From Streptomyces sp. Je 1-369 (GTDB lineage: Bacteria > Actinomycetota > Actinomycetes > Streptomycetales > Streptomycetaceae): a stretch of DNA of 64,000 bases. Each line of letters opens with the position of its first letter. Within the stretch, counting starts at the first letter, position 1. Below the pieces are notes generated by a model. That model saw only the letters and a program-made list of their open reading frames with translations, did no database searches and was not told where the DNA came from. Location of the stretch: positions 4,245,254 through 4,309,253 of the forward strand of contig NZ_CP101750.1 in assembly GCF_026810505.1 (NCBI RefSeq). The letters are read 5' to 3'. This document shows positions 48,459 to 56,765 of the stretch, piece by piece. A program made the position numbers and the translations under genes.

Positions 48459-48929
48459 TCACAGGGGTGCCCCGTACGCCTTGTGGGCCTCTCGTCGCCC
48501 GTACGTGGCGAGGGACCAGATGACCACGACGTCGAGCAGGATGATGAGCGCCGACCACACCGGGTGGTACGGCGTGAAGAAGAAGTGCTCCATCGCGCTC
48601 AGCCCCGCGAGCCCGATGCCCACGCCACGGGCCCACGTCTTGCCGGAGAAGAGGCTCAGCGCCGCGGCGAGCACCACGACTCCGGTGAGCATCTCGACCC
48701 AGCCGCGGGTGTTGACGTCGAAGTCGTAGGAATAGTTGTTCTGCGTCTCGTAGTAGTTGTCGCTCAGGATCGCGGAGAGGCCCGCGATGACGTGGAACGA
48801 GCCGACGAGGCCCAGCACGCACGCGGCGAACACGACCCCGCCGAGGGTCAGGACGCCGACGCGGTGCTCCGGTTCGGGCGGGGGCGCACCGGGGCCGGCG
48901 GCCGGGTTCCGGGTGTAGTGCTCAGCCAT
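48459..48929 (-). CDS. DUF7144-like four-helix membrane protein, copy 2
   Basis: The 156-residue paralogue of 34696 and 48989, with four helices and VGSFHVIAGLSAILSDNYYE, GWVEMLTGVVVL, TWARGVGIGLAGLSAMEHFFFTPYHP and VIWSLATYGRREAHK. It starts MAEHYTRNP. It is probably co-transcribed from the 49408 gene's promoter. Confidence 0.88.
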   Translation of the reverse strand: MAEHYTRNPAAGPGAPPPEPEHRVGVLTLGGVVFAACVLGLVGSFHVIAGLSAILSDNYYETQNNYSYDFDVNTRGWVEMLTGVVVLAAALSLFSGKTWARGVGIGLAGLSAMEHFFFTPYHPVWSALIILLDVVVIWSLATYGRREAHKAYGAPL

Positions 48930-48988
48930 GTCGAACCTCCTGGTGGGCCTGCTTCTTCGGCGTACGTTCCCGTCCGTCCCGCATGGCC

Positions 48989-49408
48989 CTAGACGTCCTC
49001 GCGCCGCACCACGCACAGACCCCAGATGATGAAGCCGTTGACGGCGATCAGGGTCAGGGACCAGAAGGGGTAGTACGGGATCGACAGGAAGTTGGCGATC
49101 ATCAGCAGCCCGGCGATGATCACGCCGAGCACCCGGGCCCACGCCATCGCCACGAACAGACCCGCGCTGACGCCGATCGCGACCACACCGAGGATCAGGT
49201 GGATCCAGCCCCAGCTCGTCAGGTCGAACTGGAAGACGTAGTCGCGGGTCGTGAGGAACACGTCGTCCTCGAGCACGGCCATGAGGCCACGGATGAAGCC
49301 CATGATGCCCGCGATCATCAGCATGACCGCGGCGAAGACGGTCAGTCCGGCGGCGGCCGCCTGTGCGGTGCTGCTCGAACGGTGGTGCACAGGTGTCGAG
49401 GTGGCCAT
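48989..49408 (-). CDS. DUF7144-like four-helix membrane protein, copy 3
   Basis: The 139-residue protein has four helices with MLMIAGIMGFIRGLMAVLEDDV, WGWIHLILGVVAIGVS, AWARVLGVIIAGLLMIANFLSIPYYP and NGFIIWGLCVVRREDV. It matches copies 1 and 2 in layout but is more diverged at the N-terminus. Behind a perfect 17-bp inverted repeat. It is upstream of copy 2, 59 nt apart, and may be the operon lead. The function is unknown. Confidence 0.88.
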   Translation of the reverse strand: MATSTPVHHRSSSTAQAAAAGLTVFAAVMLMIAGIMGFIRGLMAVLEDDVFLTTRDYVFQFDLTSWGWIHLILGVVAIGVSAGLFVAMAWARVLGVIIAGLLMIANFLSIPYYPFWSLTLIAVNGFIIWGLCVVRREDV

Positions 49409-49485
49409 GACAGGACCTCCAAGCTCGGGAAGTGCCGGTTGCACCGTTGTGCGTGGAGTCTTCTCCCCGGCCGGGGCCCCGGTGG

Positions 49486-49502
49486 TCACCCTCCGGGGGT
49501 GA
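49486..49502. promoter_or_regulatory. 17-bp inverted repeat before DUF7144 copy 3
   Basis: TCACC-N7-GGTGA with perfect half-sites, 77 nt upstream of the leftward start. It is the last copy before the tail locus. Confidence 0.62.
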
Positions 49503-49510
49503 TAGCGGGA

Positions 49511-49556
49511 ACGACGAAAGGGCCCGGCCACCGTGGCGGCCGGGCCCATGTCGTTC
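49511..49556 (-). terminator. Terminator at end of tail locus
   Basis: GGGCCCGGCC and GGCCGGGCCC (10-bp stem, 8-nt loop) are enclosed in a further AACGAC/GTCGTT pairing. It lies 7 nt past the last tail-locus ORF and separates it from the DUF7144 genes. Confidence 0.85.
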
Positions 49557-49562
49557 AGCGCC

Positions 49563-49817
49563 TCACCTGCCGCCCGACTGCCAGAGCGTGACGGCCAGGG
49601 CGGTGCAGGAGGTGATCGCCGCCAGGGAGGGCAGCGGCCAGCGGCTGCGTTCCAGGGCGTCGAGACGGTCCTCGTGCTCCGAGAGGGTCTTGTCGGTCTG
49701 GTCGGCGCGCTGGAGCAGGAGCGCCAGATCACCCCTGGTGGTGGCGAAACCGACGTCTACGGAACGGCGCAGCCGCTCCAGCTCGAGGGGGACGCTCCCC
49801 GTCTCAGCTCCCGCCAT
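49563..49817 (-). CDS. Coiled-coil membrane protein of lysis cassette
   Basis: The 84-residue protein has an N-terminal coiled coil (LERLRRSVDVGFATTRGDLALLLQRADQTDKTLSEHEDRLDALERS) and one C-terminal transmembrane helix (PSLAAITSCTALAVTLW). This layout is seen in holin-associated and XhlA-like proteins of phage lysis modules. It overlaps the holin-like gene by 14 nt. It is the last gene of the locus. The exact role is uncertain. Confidence 0.75.
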   Translation of the reverse strand: MAGAETGSVPLELERLRRSVDVGFATTRGDLALLLQRADQTDKTLSEHEDRLDALERSRWPLPSLAAITSCTALAVTLWQSGGR

Positions 49818-50031
49818 CGTCCACCCCCCGCCTCCGCAGCCACGGGGGCAGCAGCGCCTCGACGGCCGGCACGGCCATCAGGCGGCTCAGCGCCGCGGCG
49901 AAGGCGACGAGGCCCGCGAGCACCGGGACGTCGGCGACGCCAGGGTCGGCGGCGAGCAGCGGCAGCGCGGTGATGAGGGTGACGAGCGCTTGTACGGCGG
50001 TGCGCAGGCCTCTGCGCGTGGCATCGGTCAT
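49804..50031 (-). CDS. Holin-like small membrane protein
   Basis: The 75-residue protein has two hydrophobic helices (AVQALVTLITALPLLAAD and VLAGLVAFAAALSRLMAV) and a basic C-terminus (PPWLRRRGVDD). It sits between the endolysin and the coiled-coil gene, where phages place the holin. GGAGG lies 5 nt before the ATG. The start ATG is part of a tight lysis cassette. Confidence 0.8.
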   Translation of the reverse strand: MTDATRRGLRTAVQALVTLITALPLLAADPGVADVPVLAGLVAFAAALSRLMAVPAVEALLPPWLRRRGVDDGGS

Positions 50032-50076
50032 GATCGTCCTCCAGGACTCGGGACGTGGGCCTCGGAACGTCGGGGA

Positions 50077-50940
50077 TCACGCCCGCGGCACGCGCAGGCG
50101 GTCCCAGCTCGCGCGGCCCGGTATCCCGTCCGCGTCCGCGCCCCGGTAGCCGAGCTTGTGCTGCCAGGCGGCGTACGAGGCACGGTCGGCCTCGGTCCAG
50201 ACGGGCCCGGGCCCGACCTCGTACCGCCCGCAGCCCTCCTTGACGAGCCGCCGCCCGACGGACGTGAACAGCGCGTCCCGCCGCCCGATCGCGAAGAACG
50301 CGGCCCCGGGGAACGGTTCGTACGCGGTGCCTCCGTCGCCTTCGCCGCCCGGCGCGTCGGAGCCGAGCCGCTTCGCGACCCGCCCCCGCATCACCGGCAT
50401 GGAGAAGGTCGGGTCGATCTTGCGCCGGGTCCACTCCTTGTGGCCGATGACGCTCGCCCCCGACCAGCCGTGCGCCCGGCACAGCGCCGCCGAGAGGCGT
50501 TCCACCGTGTCGAGCTGGGCGGCGGGGAAGGGGTCGCGGCCGTTGCCGAGGTTCTCGATCTCGAAGCCGTAGAACCGGGCGTTGCCGTCCACGGCGTCGG
50601 GCCCCGGCCGCGACGGCAGCGTCTTCGACCTGCGCACGGCGTCGAGCGCCGCGGCCGAACCGTTGCCCGCGTGGTTGGTGCGGCCGTAGCCGACCAGGTG
50701 GAGCGTGCCGTCCTTGCCGATCAGCCCGATGCAGAGCGGTCCCGGCAGATCCGGCATGCCCCGGCGGCAGAGGGCGAGGCTGTCGCGTCCTGCGGTGTGG
50801 TGCAGCATGACGCCGTGCACCGGGCCCCAGGCGCCCTTGTGGTTGCGGTTGTGCGTCCTCCAGTTGCCGTGTTCTCTCATGCGGACGCCCTCGCCGCGCA
50901 GGGCGCGAACGAGGGCGTCGGGGGACAGAGGCGTGGCCAT
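50077..50940 (-). CDS. N-acetylmuramoyl-L-alanine amidase endolysin
   Basis: The 287-residue protein has an Amidase_2/PGRP domain with zinc-ligand His in HGVMLHHTAGRDS, GYGRTNHAGNGSA, FYGFEIENLG, and IGHKEWTRRKIDP. The C-terminal domain (about residue 215 on) is a peptidoglycan-binding module with WTEADRASYAAWQHKLGYRGADADGIPGRASWDRL. It should cleave the cell wall during release of particles after holin action. No signal peptide, consistent with holin dependence. Confidence 0.93.
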   Translation of the reverse strand: MATPLSPDALVRALRGEGVRMREHGNWRTHNRNHKGAWGPVHGVMLHHTAGRDSLALCRRGMPDLPGPLCIGLIGKDGTLHLVGYGRTNHAGNGSAAALDAVRRSKTLPSRPGPDAVDGNARFYGFEIENLGNGRDPFPAAQLDTVERLSAALCRAHGWSGASVIGHKEWTRRKIDPTFSMPVMRGRVAKRLGSDAPGGEGDGGTAYEPFPGAAFFAIGRRDALFTSVGRRLVKEGCGRYEVGPGPVWTEADRASYAAWQHKLGYRGADADGIPGRASWDRLRVPRA

Positions 50941-50977
50941 GTGGCCTCCCCGGGGTGTGTCAGATGCGTCAGACGCG

Positions 50978-51613
50978 TCAGATCAGGGATGTGATGTTGA
51001 GGTAGCGGTTGCTGAGGGTGAGGGTGCCCGCGGTGGTGCGGTAGGCGCCGGTCACGGTGTAGGCGGCGCCCGGAGTGAGGCCGGTGAGCGGGATCTGCAT
51101 GCTCGCCGTGACCTGGTTCGTGCCGCCGACGACGGCCGCGCGGGCGTCGGCAGCGGCACTGACGACCCTGGTGCCCTGCTTCACGGAGGCCGAGAAGTAC
51201 GCGAGACCGGCCGCGCTGTTGTTGAAGCGGGCACCGACCGTGAGGACCGCGGCGCCGTACGGCGGGGCGAGGAACGTCATGGCGAAGGGCTCGGTGGCGC
51301 CGGTGAGTGTCTCGACATATGCGGTCGATGTCGTCGTACCCGTCAGGGGGCTCGACCAGTGCGCCGGGCCGAGGGAGAGCGGGGCCCACAGCTTGCCGGT
51401 GGTGAAGTAGTAGTGCCGGCCCGGGTTGTTGAGCCAGGCGATCATGCCGGGGATCGGGTCGGTCACCTTCGCGTCGCGGGCGGCGGCGTCGGCGAACCGC
51501 AGCACGGTGCGGCCGTCGACGGCCTCGGCGAGGGACTGCAGGTGGACGGGGATGTCGGCGTTGTCGGCGGGCTGCGGGTAGGGCAGGTTGCCGAGGGGGG
51601 TGAGAGCGACCAT
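50978..51613 (-). CDS. Tail fibre / receptor-binding protein candidate
   Basis: The 211-residue protein starts MVALTPLGNLPYPQPADNADIPVHLQSLAEAVD, the N-terminal attachment pattern of actinophage minor tail proteins. The rest is beta-rich (GMIAWLNNPGRHYYFTTGKLWAPL, SSPLTGTTTSTAYVETLTGATEPFA). It probably forms the distal fibre that decides target range. The position between hub and lysin is canonical. The fold cannot be confirmed by eye. Confidence 0.8.
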   Translation of the reverse strand: MVALTPLGNLPYPQPADNADIPVHLQSLAEAVDGRTVLRFADAAARDAKVTDPIPGMIAWLNNPGRHYYFTTGKLWAPLSLGPAHWSSPLTGTTTSTAYVETLTGATEPFAMTFLAPPYGAAVLTVGARFNNSAAGLAYFSASVKQGTRVVSAAADARAAVVGGTNQVTASMQIPLTGLTPGAAYTVTGAYRTTAGTLTLSNRYLNITSLI

Positions 51614-51652
51614 GGTCTTCTGTCTCCTCCGAATACAGGGGGCGTTGAGGGG

Positions 51653-51787
51653 TCAGCCTGCGAGGGGCGGCTGCAGCATGTCGCTCAGCCCCGACCCCTC
51701 GTCGTCCGCCGCCACCAGGGGGTCGTCGATCTGAACGGGGCCGGGCGGCGGTACGTACCCCTCCGTGAGCGTCGCTTCCTCGTTCAC
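51653..51787 (-). CDS. Small acidic tail-locus protein (44 residues)
   Basis: A GTG at 51787 overlaps the hub stop (GTGA) and opens 44 residues: MNEEATLTEGYVPPPGPVQ, then IDDPLVAADDEGSGLSDMLQ and PPLAG. It is acidic and Pro-rich and has no membrane part. The exact overlap with the hub stop and the full use of the gap to the fibre gene support coding. The role is unknown; such small proteins often assist fibre attachment. Confidence 0.65.
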   Translation of the reverse strand: MNEEATLTEGYVPPPGPVQIDDPLVAADDEGSGLSDMLQPPLAG

Positions 51788-54156
51788 GCCGGGTCTCCCG
51801 TCGTCTCCAGCAGCGTCCGGTAGCTGATCGCCTTCGCCGTGAGGGCGCCGAGCGTCGCATACTGGGCGGTGAGGCGTCCGTACTTCCGCTGCACTCCGTA
51901 GGCGGGGTCGACCGGGGCGTCGGGGACCAGCCCTTCATCGCCCGGTGCGCCGTTGTAAGCGGTGCCGCGCAGGGTGAGGGTCTGCTGCGGCACGCCACCG
52001 GCCGCGTGCGTGGTGCGGATGCCCACGACCCAGGCCAGCGTGTCGAGTTCGGCGCCCGCCGTGTCGACCACCCGGACGACGTCGCCGAGCTGGATGCGCG
52101 GATCGTGCAGGACCTCGACGTCGCCGAGGAGTGGCACGGGGTAGCGGCCCGCGGTGAGCATGGCCTTCGCGAGCACGGAAGCGGTCTCCACCGTCTGCAC
52201 CCAGTCGGCGGACGGCGCCGTGTACTGCTGCTTGCCGTAGTACTTCTGGCTGGTCGAGTTGGTCCACGCGTACGAACGCAGCTTCGGGTCGACATTGCGC
52301 TTGATCGGCTGGAGCCGCACGGAGGGCTTGCCGTCCTTCGTCACCGTCCACAGGGTGGCCGCGCTGTGGTTGGCGAACCGCACGAAGTACGTCGGCCCGT
52401 CCCGCCAACAGCTGACCGTGACATCGCCCTTGACCGACGTCCCACCGGTCTTGGCGGTGCCGAAGCGCACCTGGTGGCCCTTGCCGACGACGCTGTCGTC
52501 CAGGACGACGGGCGGGCCGACCTCGACGTCGTCCTCGGCCATGGCGTACTGCACGACGATCGCCGAGTTCGGCTTGATCTCCCGTACCGCGGTGTCCAGG
52601 ATCGGCTCGCCGTCCACGTACCCGACCCCTTTCCAGTCCTGGTAGGGCTGCTCACAGTGGTTGCGGCACGCGTCGATCTCTTCGGTGACGGTGAGCGAGG
52701 AGATGTTCCGGCGCGTGGTGACGGTGAGGTCGGGCGCGGCCGGCACCTTGGTGAACCGCGAGGGGCCGCGCCAGTGGAAGACGCCCTGCTCGTCGAATTC
52801 GGCGGTGGACATGCTGGCCCGGGCGATCTCGGTGATCGCGTCCCACTGGGATCCCGACACCTTCGGAATGTCGTAGAGAGGCAGCTCGGGGGTGTCGAGG
52901 ACGGCACCCTTGGTCCACTGCCCCCGCTGCTCCCACTCCTCCTGCGGATAGGTGGAGGTGTCCGTCCAGACCCGGTCGGTGACCTGGAGGCACTCGACGG
53001 CCATGTCCGTCTTCAGGTTGATCTGCTGCAACTCGGAGACCGGCTGCCAAGCGGCCTCTTCCACGAAGGTGTATTTCTCGCCCACGTGGTACGAGCCGTC
53101 GGGCGCGGTCAGGCGTGGCTGCACGGTCGGACGGACGATCGTCCCGGTCGACGTGGTGTCGACCATGAGGCTCAGGTGCCAGGTCCCGCGCAGCGTGGCC
53201 AGTTTGGCGAAGGTCCGGGTGATCTCCAGTCCGCCGACGGTGTTGGTGCCCGATCCGATGTGCACGTTGCCCGTGGCGATGTCGAAGGTGGCCCTGATGT
53301 CCCCTGTCCTCGTGCCGTTCTGGTCGAACACCGCCGTCAACTCGACGATGTTGCCGCGCGTGAGCGCCGTGTTGACCCAGCACTCCATCTGGAAGACCTT
53401 GCCCGGCAGGGTGAACCGCGAGCGCGGCATCCAGGACACCTTGAGCCCGGCCGCCTTCGGCATCAGGGCCATCTCGAAGGGCGCGCCCTCGCGGATCCAG
53501 TCGTACTCCGACGGATCGGGCAGGCTCTCCGGCTGGCCGTACGTCGCGTTGAACCCGCCGTGCAGGGAAGCGTAGAGCGCGGTGAACGGCTTGACGTCGG
53601 CCGGGTCGACGGCCGGAGCACGCGGCGGCGGACAGCTGTGGATGCCGCCCTGGCGCAGGAGTTCGTCGACGCACCAGGTGGCGGTGGCCACAGGCTTCTT
53701 GAACATGTACCCGTGGTACGGCCGCGGCAGATAAGCCGGGCCCCTCAACCGCTCCGCCCCGTCCAGCGCCTGCACGGTGACGGTGTCACTGCCTGACGAC
53801 GCCGTGCGCGAGCGGACGGTGCCGCGGAAGGCGGGCACGGTACGGCCCCCGGCCCCCGCCGTGTGGACGACGGACTGTCCGGGACGTACGAGATCACCCG
53901 TGAGCCGGTCCGCCCAGGCCGAATAGAGCCGCGGCGCGGGAACGCCCTCCGCGCCGCCGAGCAACAGCTCCAGCTGCGCGGAGGCACTGCCCGAAACGGC
54001 ACGCATCGCCTCGGGAAGGTCCGTCGCGTACGCCCGCTCGACCTTCCACGACTGGACCTGCGGGCCGACCTCCTTGCCGCCGAGGCGGGTGGAGTGGGCC
54101 GGTGCGCGCTCCGGTGTGGACAGGGCCCGGTCCAGGACCTCGTCAGAGCGCTGCAT
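51784..54156 (-). CDS. Tail hub / Tal-like baseplate protein
   Basis: The 790-residue protein has hub-type beginnings (residues 20-130: VQSWKVERAYATDLPEAMRAVSGSASAQLELLLGG, then VQALDGAERL). A central concanavalin/LamG-like sandwich follows (about 215-390: FTLPGKVFQMECWVNTALTRGNIVELTAVFDQ, HIGSGTNTVGGLEITR). The end is typical of hub domain IV (VEVLHDPRIQLGDVVRVVDTAGAELDTLAWVVGIRTTHAAGGVPQQTLTL). It should cap the tube and hold the fibre. GGAGGT precedes the ATG. It overlaps the distal tail gene by 14 nt. Confidence 0.87.
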   Translation of the reverse strand: MQRSDEVLDRALSTPERAPAHSTRLGGKEVGPQVQSWKVERAYATDLPEAMRAVSGSASAQLELLLGGAEGVPAPRLYSAWADRLTGDLVRPGQSVVHTAGAGGRTVPAFRGTVRSRTASSGSDTVTVQALDGAERLRGPAYLPRPYHGYMFKKPVATATWCVDELLRQGGIHSCPPPRAPAVDPADVKPFTALYASLHGGFNATYGQPESLPDPSEYDWIREGAPFEMALMPKAAGLKVSWMPRSRFTLPGKVFQMECWVNTALTRGNIVELTAVFDQNGTRTGDIRATFDIATGNVHIGSGTNTVGGLEITRTFAKLATLRGTWHLSLMVDTTSTGTIVRPTVQPRLTAPDGSYHVGEKYTFVEEAAWQPVSELQQINLKTDMAVECLQVTDRVWTDTSTYPQEEWEQRGQWTKGAVLDTPELPLYDIPKVSGSQWDAITEIARASMSTAEFDEQGVFHWRGPSRFTKVPAAPDLTVTTRRNISSLTVTEEIDACRNHCEQPYQDWKGVGYVDGEPILDTAVREIKPNSAIVVQYAMAEDDVEVGPPVVLDDSVVGKGHQVRFGTAKTGGTSVKGDVTVSCWRDGPTYFVRFANHSAATLWTVTKDGKPSVRLQPIKRNVDPKLRSYAWTNSTSQKYYGKQQYTAPSADWVQTVETASVLAKAMLTAGRYPVPLLGDVEVLHDPRIQLGDVVRVVDTAGAELDTLAWVVGIRTTHAAGGVPQQTLTLRGTAYNGAPGDEGLVPDAPVDPAYGVQRKYGRLTAQYATLGALTAKAISYRTLLETTGDPA

Positions 54157-54961
54157 CGCGGACCTCCACGAGGTCGAGGCTGACGTTGCGGTACGGCAGG
54201 CGGGCCGCGGGTACGTCCGTGTACGCCGTGACCGTCATGGCCGGGCAGCCGTCGCCGAGCGCGTGCGCGACGGGCTCCTCGTCGAGGGTGAGGCAGGCGC
54301 CCGCGAGACCGAACAGGCCGACGACGCCGGGCCGTGCGACGGGCGTGACGTAGGCGGCGTCCGCGGGAGCGACGGCGGTGACGGAGGCGCCGGTGGCGTG
54401 GCTGCTGCTGAGGTACTTGCCGTCCGCCGCCTTCCAGTCCAGCTGGACGGTGGCGACGGCCGGATCCCAGCCCTCCGGAAGCAGCCAGGACGCCCGCATG
54501 CCCGGCACGACGGGCCAGCCGGTCCACACCCCGTGGATCCACCCGACGGCGGCGCCCGCTTCCCGGCAGTCGACAGTCGTGACACCGTCGGCGGCCCTGG
54601 CCAGCGCGATGTCGCCGTTCATGGTGAACCAGTGGTCCCAGCCGCCGGGGATCTCCGACTGCCCGGCCGCCTGATAGGGGTCGAGCAGGTTGACGGAGGC
54701 GGGGTCGAGGACGACGAGGGGGCCGCGCCCGGTGCCGACGCGGCGCGCGAGCCGGGCGAGGTGCTGGGCGTCCTCGGGCTCCAGCCACTCGAAGGACAGC
54801 TTGAGACGGCGAATGGTGCGGGTGGGCGCGAAGGTGGTGACGCGCCCTTCGAGCGCCTTGAACTCGGTGACGTTGAGCTCGGCGGTGCGGTCCCAGCTCT
54901 TCGCCGCCTGCCGGATTTCCCGGAGCCGGCCGGGGGCTCCGATCCACAGGTTCCTGGCCAT
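54143..54961 (-). CDS. Distal tail (Dit-like) protein
   Basis: The 272-residue protein carries the Dit-type start (MARNLWIGAPGRLREIRQA, ALEGRVTTFAPTRTIRRLKLSFEWLEPEDAQHLARLARR), followed by a beta-rich second half resembling a carbohydrate-binding insertion. In siphophage tails Dit forms the hexameric platform joining tube, hub and fibres. Its place between tape measure and hub supports this. GAGGAG lies before the ATG. Confidence 0.85.
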   Translation of the reverse strand: MARNLWIGAPGRLREIRQAAKSWDRTAELNVTEFKALEGRVTTFAPTRTIRRLKLSFEWLEPEDAQHLARLARRVGTGRGPLVVLDPASVNLLDPYQAAGQSEIPGGWDHWFTMNGDIALARAADGVTTVDCREAGAAVGWIHGVWTGWPVVPGMRASWLLPEGWDPAVATVQLDWKAADGKYLSSSHATGASVTAVAPADAAYVTPVARPGVVGLFGLAGACLTLDEEPVAHALGDGCPAMTVTAYTDVPAARLPYRNVSLDLVEVRDAAL

Positions 54962-55006
54962 GGACTCCTCCTGTTCTGTTGTGGGTCGCGGGCGGTGGGG
55001 CCTCGG

Positions 55007-56119
55007 TTACCTGCGGGCGAGGGCACGCCGGCCCGCGAAGACGGCGCGGGCGATGGTCTGCGAGTCGACGTCGACGTGGACGGGCCGGTCGGCGAGGCGC
55101 TCCATGGCCTCGGCGAGGCGGCGCAGGGCGACGGCGTTGCCGCCGCCGTTGCTGATCATCCGTTCCAGCCGGGAGAGCGGGATGACGGCTTCGCTCTCGC
55201 CCGCCTCACCGACGAGCGCGAGCGTGCCGCCGTTGCGGGCCTGCACGATGCCGCCCTGGGCGAGGTGCGGGACGGGCACGTGAAGCCGCGGGAACCCGAA
55301 CGACTTCCCTCCCCACTTCGGCACCCAGCTGGGGATGGAGATCTTGATCCCGGCGAGGACGCCGAACACGCCGTTGAGGGCGGAGGCGAGCCCCTTGATC
55401 GGGGTCAGGATCAGATTGCCGAGCCCCTTCACCAGCGGCTTGATGAAGTCGACGGCGGAGCGGGTACCGGACTTGATGCCCTTCCAAGCGGCGTTCATGC
55501 CGCGCTTCAGGGCGGCGGTGACCTTGTCCATCTTCACGAACTGGGTGATCAGCGGGGCGGCGAGCGTCATGATGAGCCCGAACGGGCTGCCCGCCATGGC
55601 GAGGTTGAGCCCCTTCTGTGCGGCGCTCGCCCCCTTGAGCCCCTTGCCCAGTTTGCCCATCGACTTGCCGCCGTTGTCGGCGTTCTTGCCCGCCTTCCCG
55701 ACGGACTTGTCGACGGCATCGGCCTGACGCTTCACGTCACGCAGGGCGGTCTTGGCCTTGTCCGCGGAGCTCCGCAGCTTGTCGAGCGAGCTCTTGAATT
55801 TGTCGGACCCCTTCTTCGCCTTCCCCAGGGACCCGTCGGCGGTACGGAGCCCGGAGTGCAGCTTCTTCACCGCGCTGCTGCTGCTGTTGGCGGACGTACG
55901 CAGCTTGCCCACCGCGGAGGCGGCGGACGTGGTGGACTTGCCGAGCTTGCCGACGGCGGAGGCGGCGGAACCGGTGGGCTTGCCCAGCTTGTTGACGGAG
56001 CCCGCGGCGGAGCCGGTGGACTTCCCCAACTTGCCGACTTGAGTGGCGGCCTGGCTCGCGGCGCCGCGCATGCGGCCGAGTTGGGTGGCCGCGGTACTTA
56101 TGGACTTGTTCAATGCCAT
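55007..56119 (-). CDS. Short tape measure protein
   Basis: The 370-residue protein begins with 11-15-residue helical heptad-like repeats (GKLGKST/GSAAGSVNKLGKPTGSAAS and VGKLGKSTTSAAS), runs through a Lys/Ser-rich coiled region and two hydrophobic helices (FGLIMTLAAPLITQFVKMD, LVKGLGNLILTPIKGLASAL), and ends with the classical tape measure C-terminus AQGGIVQARNGGTLALVGEAGESEAVIPL. It is much shorter than in phages (often 800-2000 residues), so the tail should be short. The family fit is clear. Confidence 0.9.
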   Translation of the reverse strand: MALNKSISTAATQLGRMRGAASQAATQVGKLGKSTGSAAGSVNKLGKPTGSAASAVGKLGKSTTSAASAVGKLRTSANSSSSAVKKLHSGLRTADGSLGKAKKGSDKFKSSLDKLRSSADKAKTALRDVKRQADAVDKSVGKAGKNADNGGKSMGKLGKGLKGASAAQKGLNLAMAGSPFGLIMTLAAPLITQFVKMDKVTAALKRGMNAAWKGIKSGTRSAVDFIKPLVKGLGNLILTPIKGLASALNGVFGVLAGIKISIPSWVPKWGGKSFGFPRLHVPVPHLAQGGIVQARNGGTLALVGEAGESEAVIPLSRLERMISNGGGNAVALRRLAEAMERLADRPVHVDVDSQTIARAVFAGRRALARR

Positions 56120-56160
56120 GGTTGTCTACTCCTCCGGATGTCTACTCCTTGCACGCCGGA

Positions 56161-56736
56161 TCAGAAGCGGGCATTGAGCCGGGCGAGCTCGTCCTCGAGC
56201 CCCTGAACGGTGAGCCTGGCTTGGCGGGCCTCTCGGTTCAGTGCGTTGACCTGACTGGTCCGAAGCCCTTCGAGCTGGCTGTTCTGCCGACTGGCGGTCG
56301 ACCGGAGGTCGGAGAGGTCGGCTTTGCGGGCGATCTTGCGGTTGAGTTCGGTGGAAAGGTTGGACACGCGTTCATTGACGCGCGTCAGGTCCGTCCGAAT
56401 TCGCGTGATATTCGACGCGGCGTCGTTGAGATCCAGCCTGAGCTTTTCAGGGTCGCTCAGCGCGGCCCTGAGTTTCCTCTCCTCCCACTTCGCCTTGAGA
56501 TCGAGCTCGGCACTCCAAAGCTTCACGCCGGTACTGAAACCGGTGAACTCGGCCGAGGCTCCGGTGACCGAAGCGGTGGCTCCGGTGGCCGCACCGGTGG
56601 CACCGACGATGTCCGCCTTGGCGCCGCCGTATTCCATCTTCGTCGTGAATGACTGGACTGACTCCCCGAGGCCCTGGACTGAATCCTCGAGATCTGTAAT
56701 TCTGTCTTTCAGAGGCTTGCCCTCGCTGCCACTCAT
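56161..56736 (-). CDS. Coiled-coil protein between chaperones and tape measure
   Basis: The 191-residue protein (ATG 56736, AAGGAG 9 nt before it) starts MSGSEGKPLKDRITDLEDSV. It has a small-residue middle with GATGAATGATASVTGASAEFTG and ends in a long coiled coil (LRLDLNDAASNITRIRTDLTRVNERVSNLSTELNRKIARK ... LEDELARLNARF). I do not recognise a family. It could be an extra fibre or tape-associated trimer. It starts 29 nt from the divergent 56766 gene. Confidence 0.8.
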   Translation of the reverse strand: MSGSEGKPLKDRITDLEDSVQGLGESVQSFTTKMEYGGAKADIVGATGAATGATASVTGASAEFTGFSTGVKLWSAELDLKAKWEERKLRAALSDPEKLRLDLNDAASNITRIRTDLTRVNERVSNLSTELNRKIARKADLSDLRSTASRQNSQLEGLRTSQVNALNREARQARLTVQGLEDELARLNARF

Positions 56737-56765
56737 GGCCCTCATCTCCTTGGAAGGGTTCAGTC

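Noticed and set aside
48451..48470. Additional 17-bp inverted repeat
   Set aside because: Spacing is wrong and it lies at the 3' end of the 48459 gene, not in a promoter.
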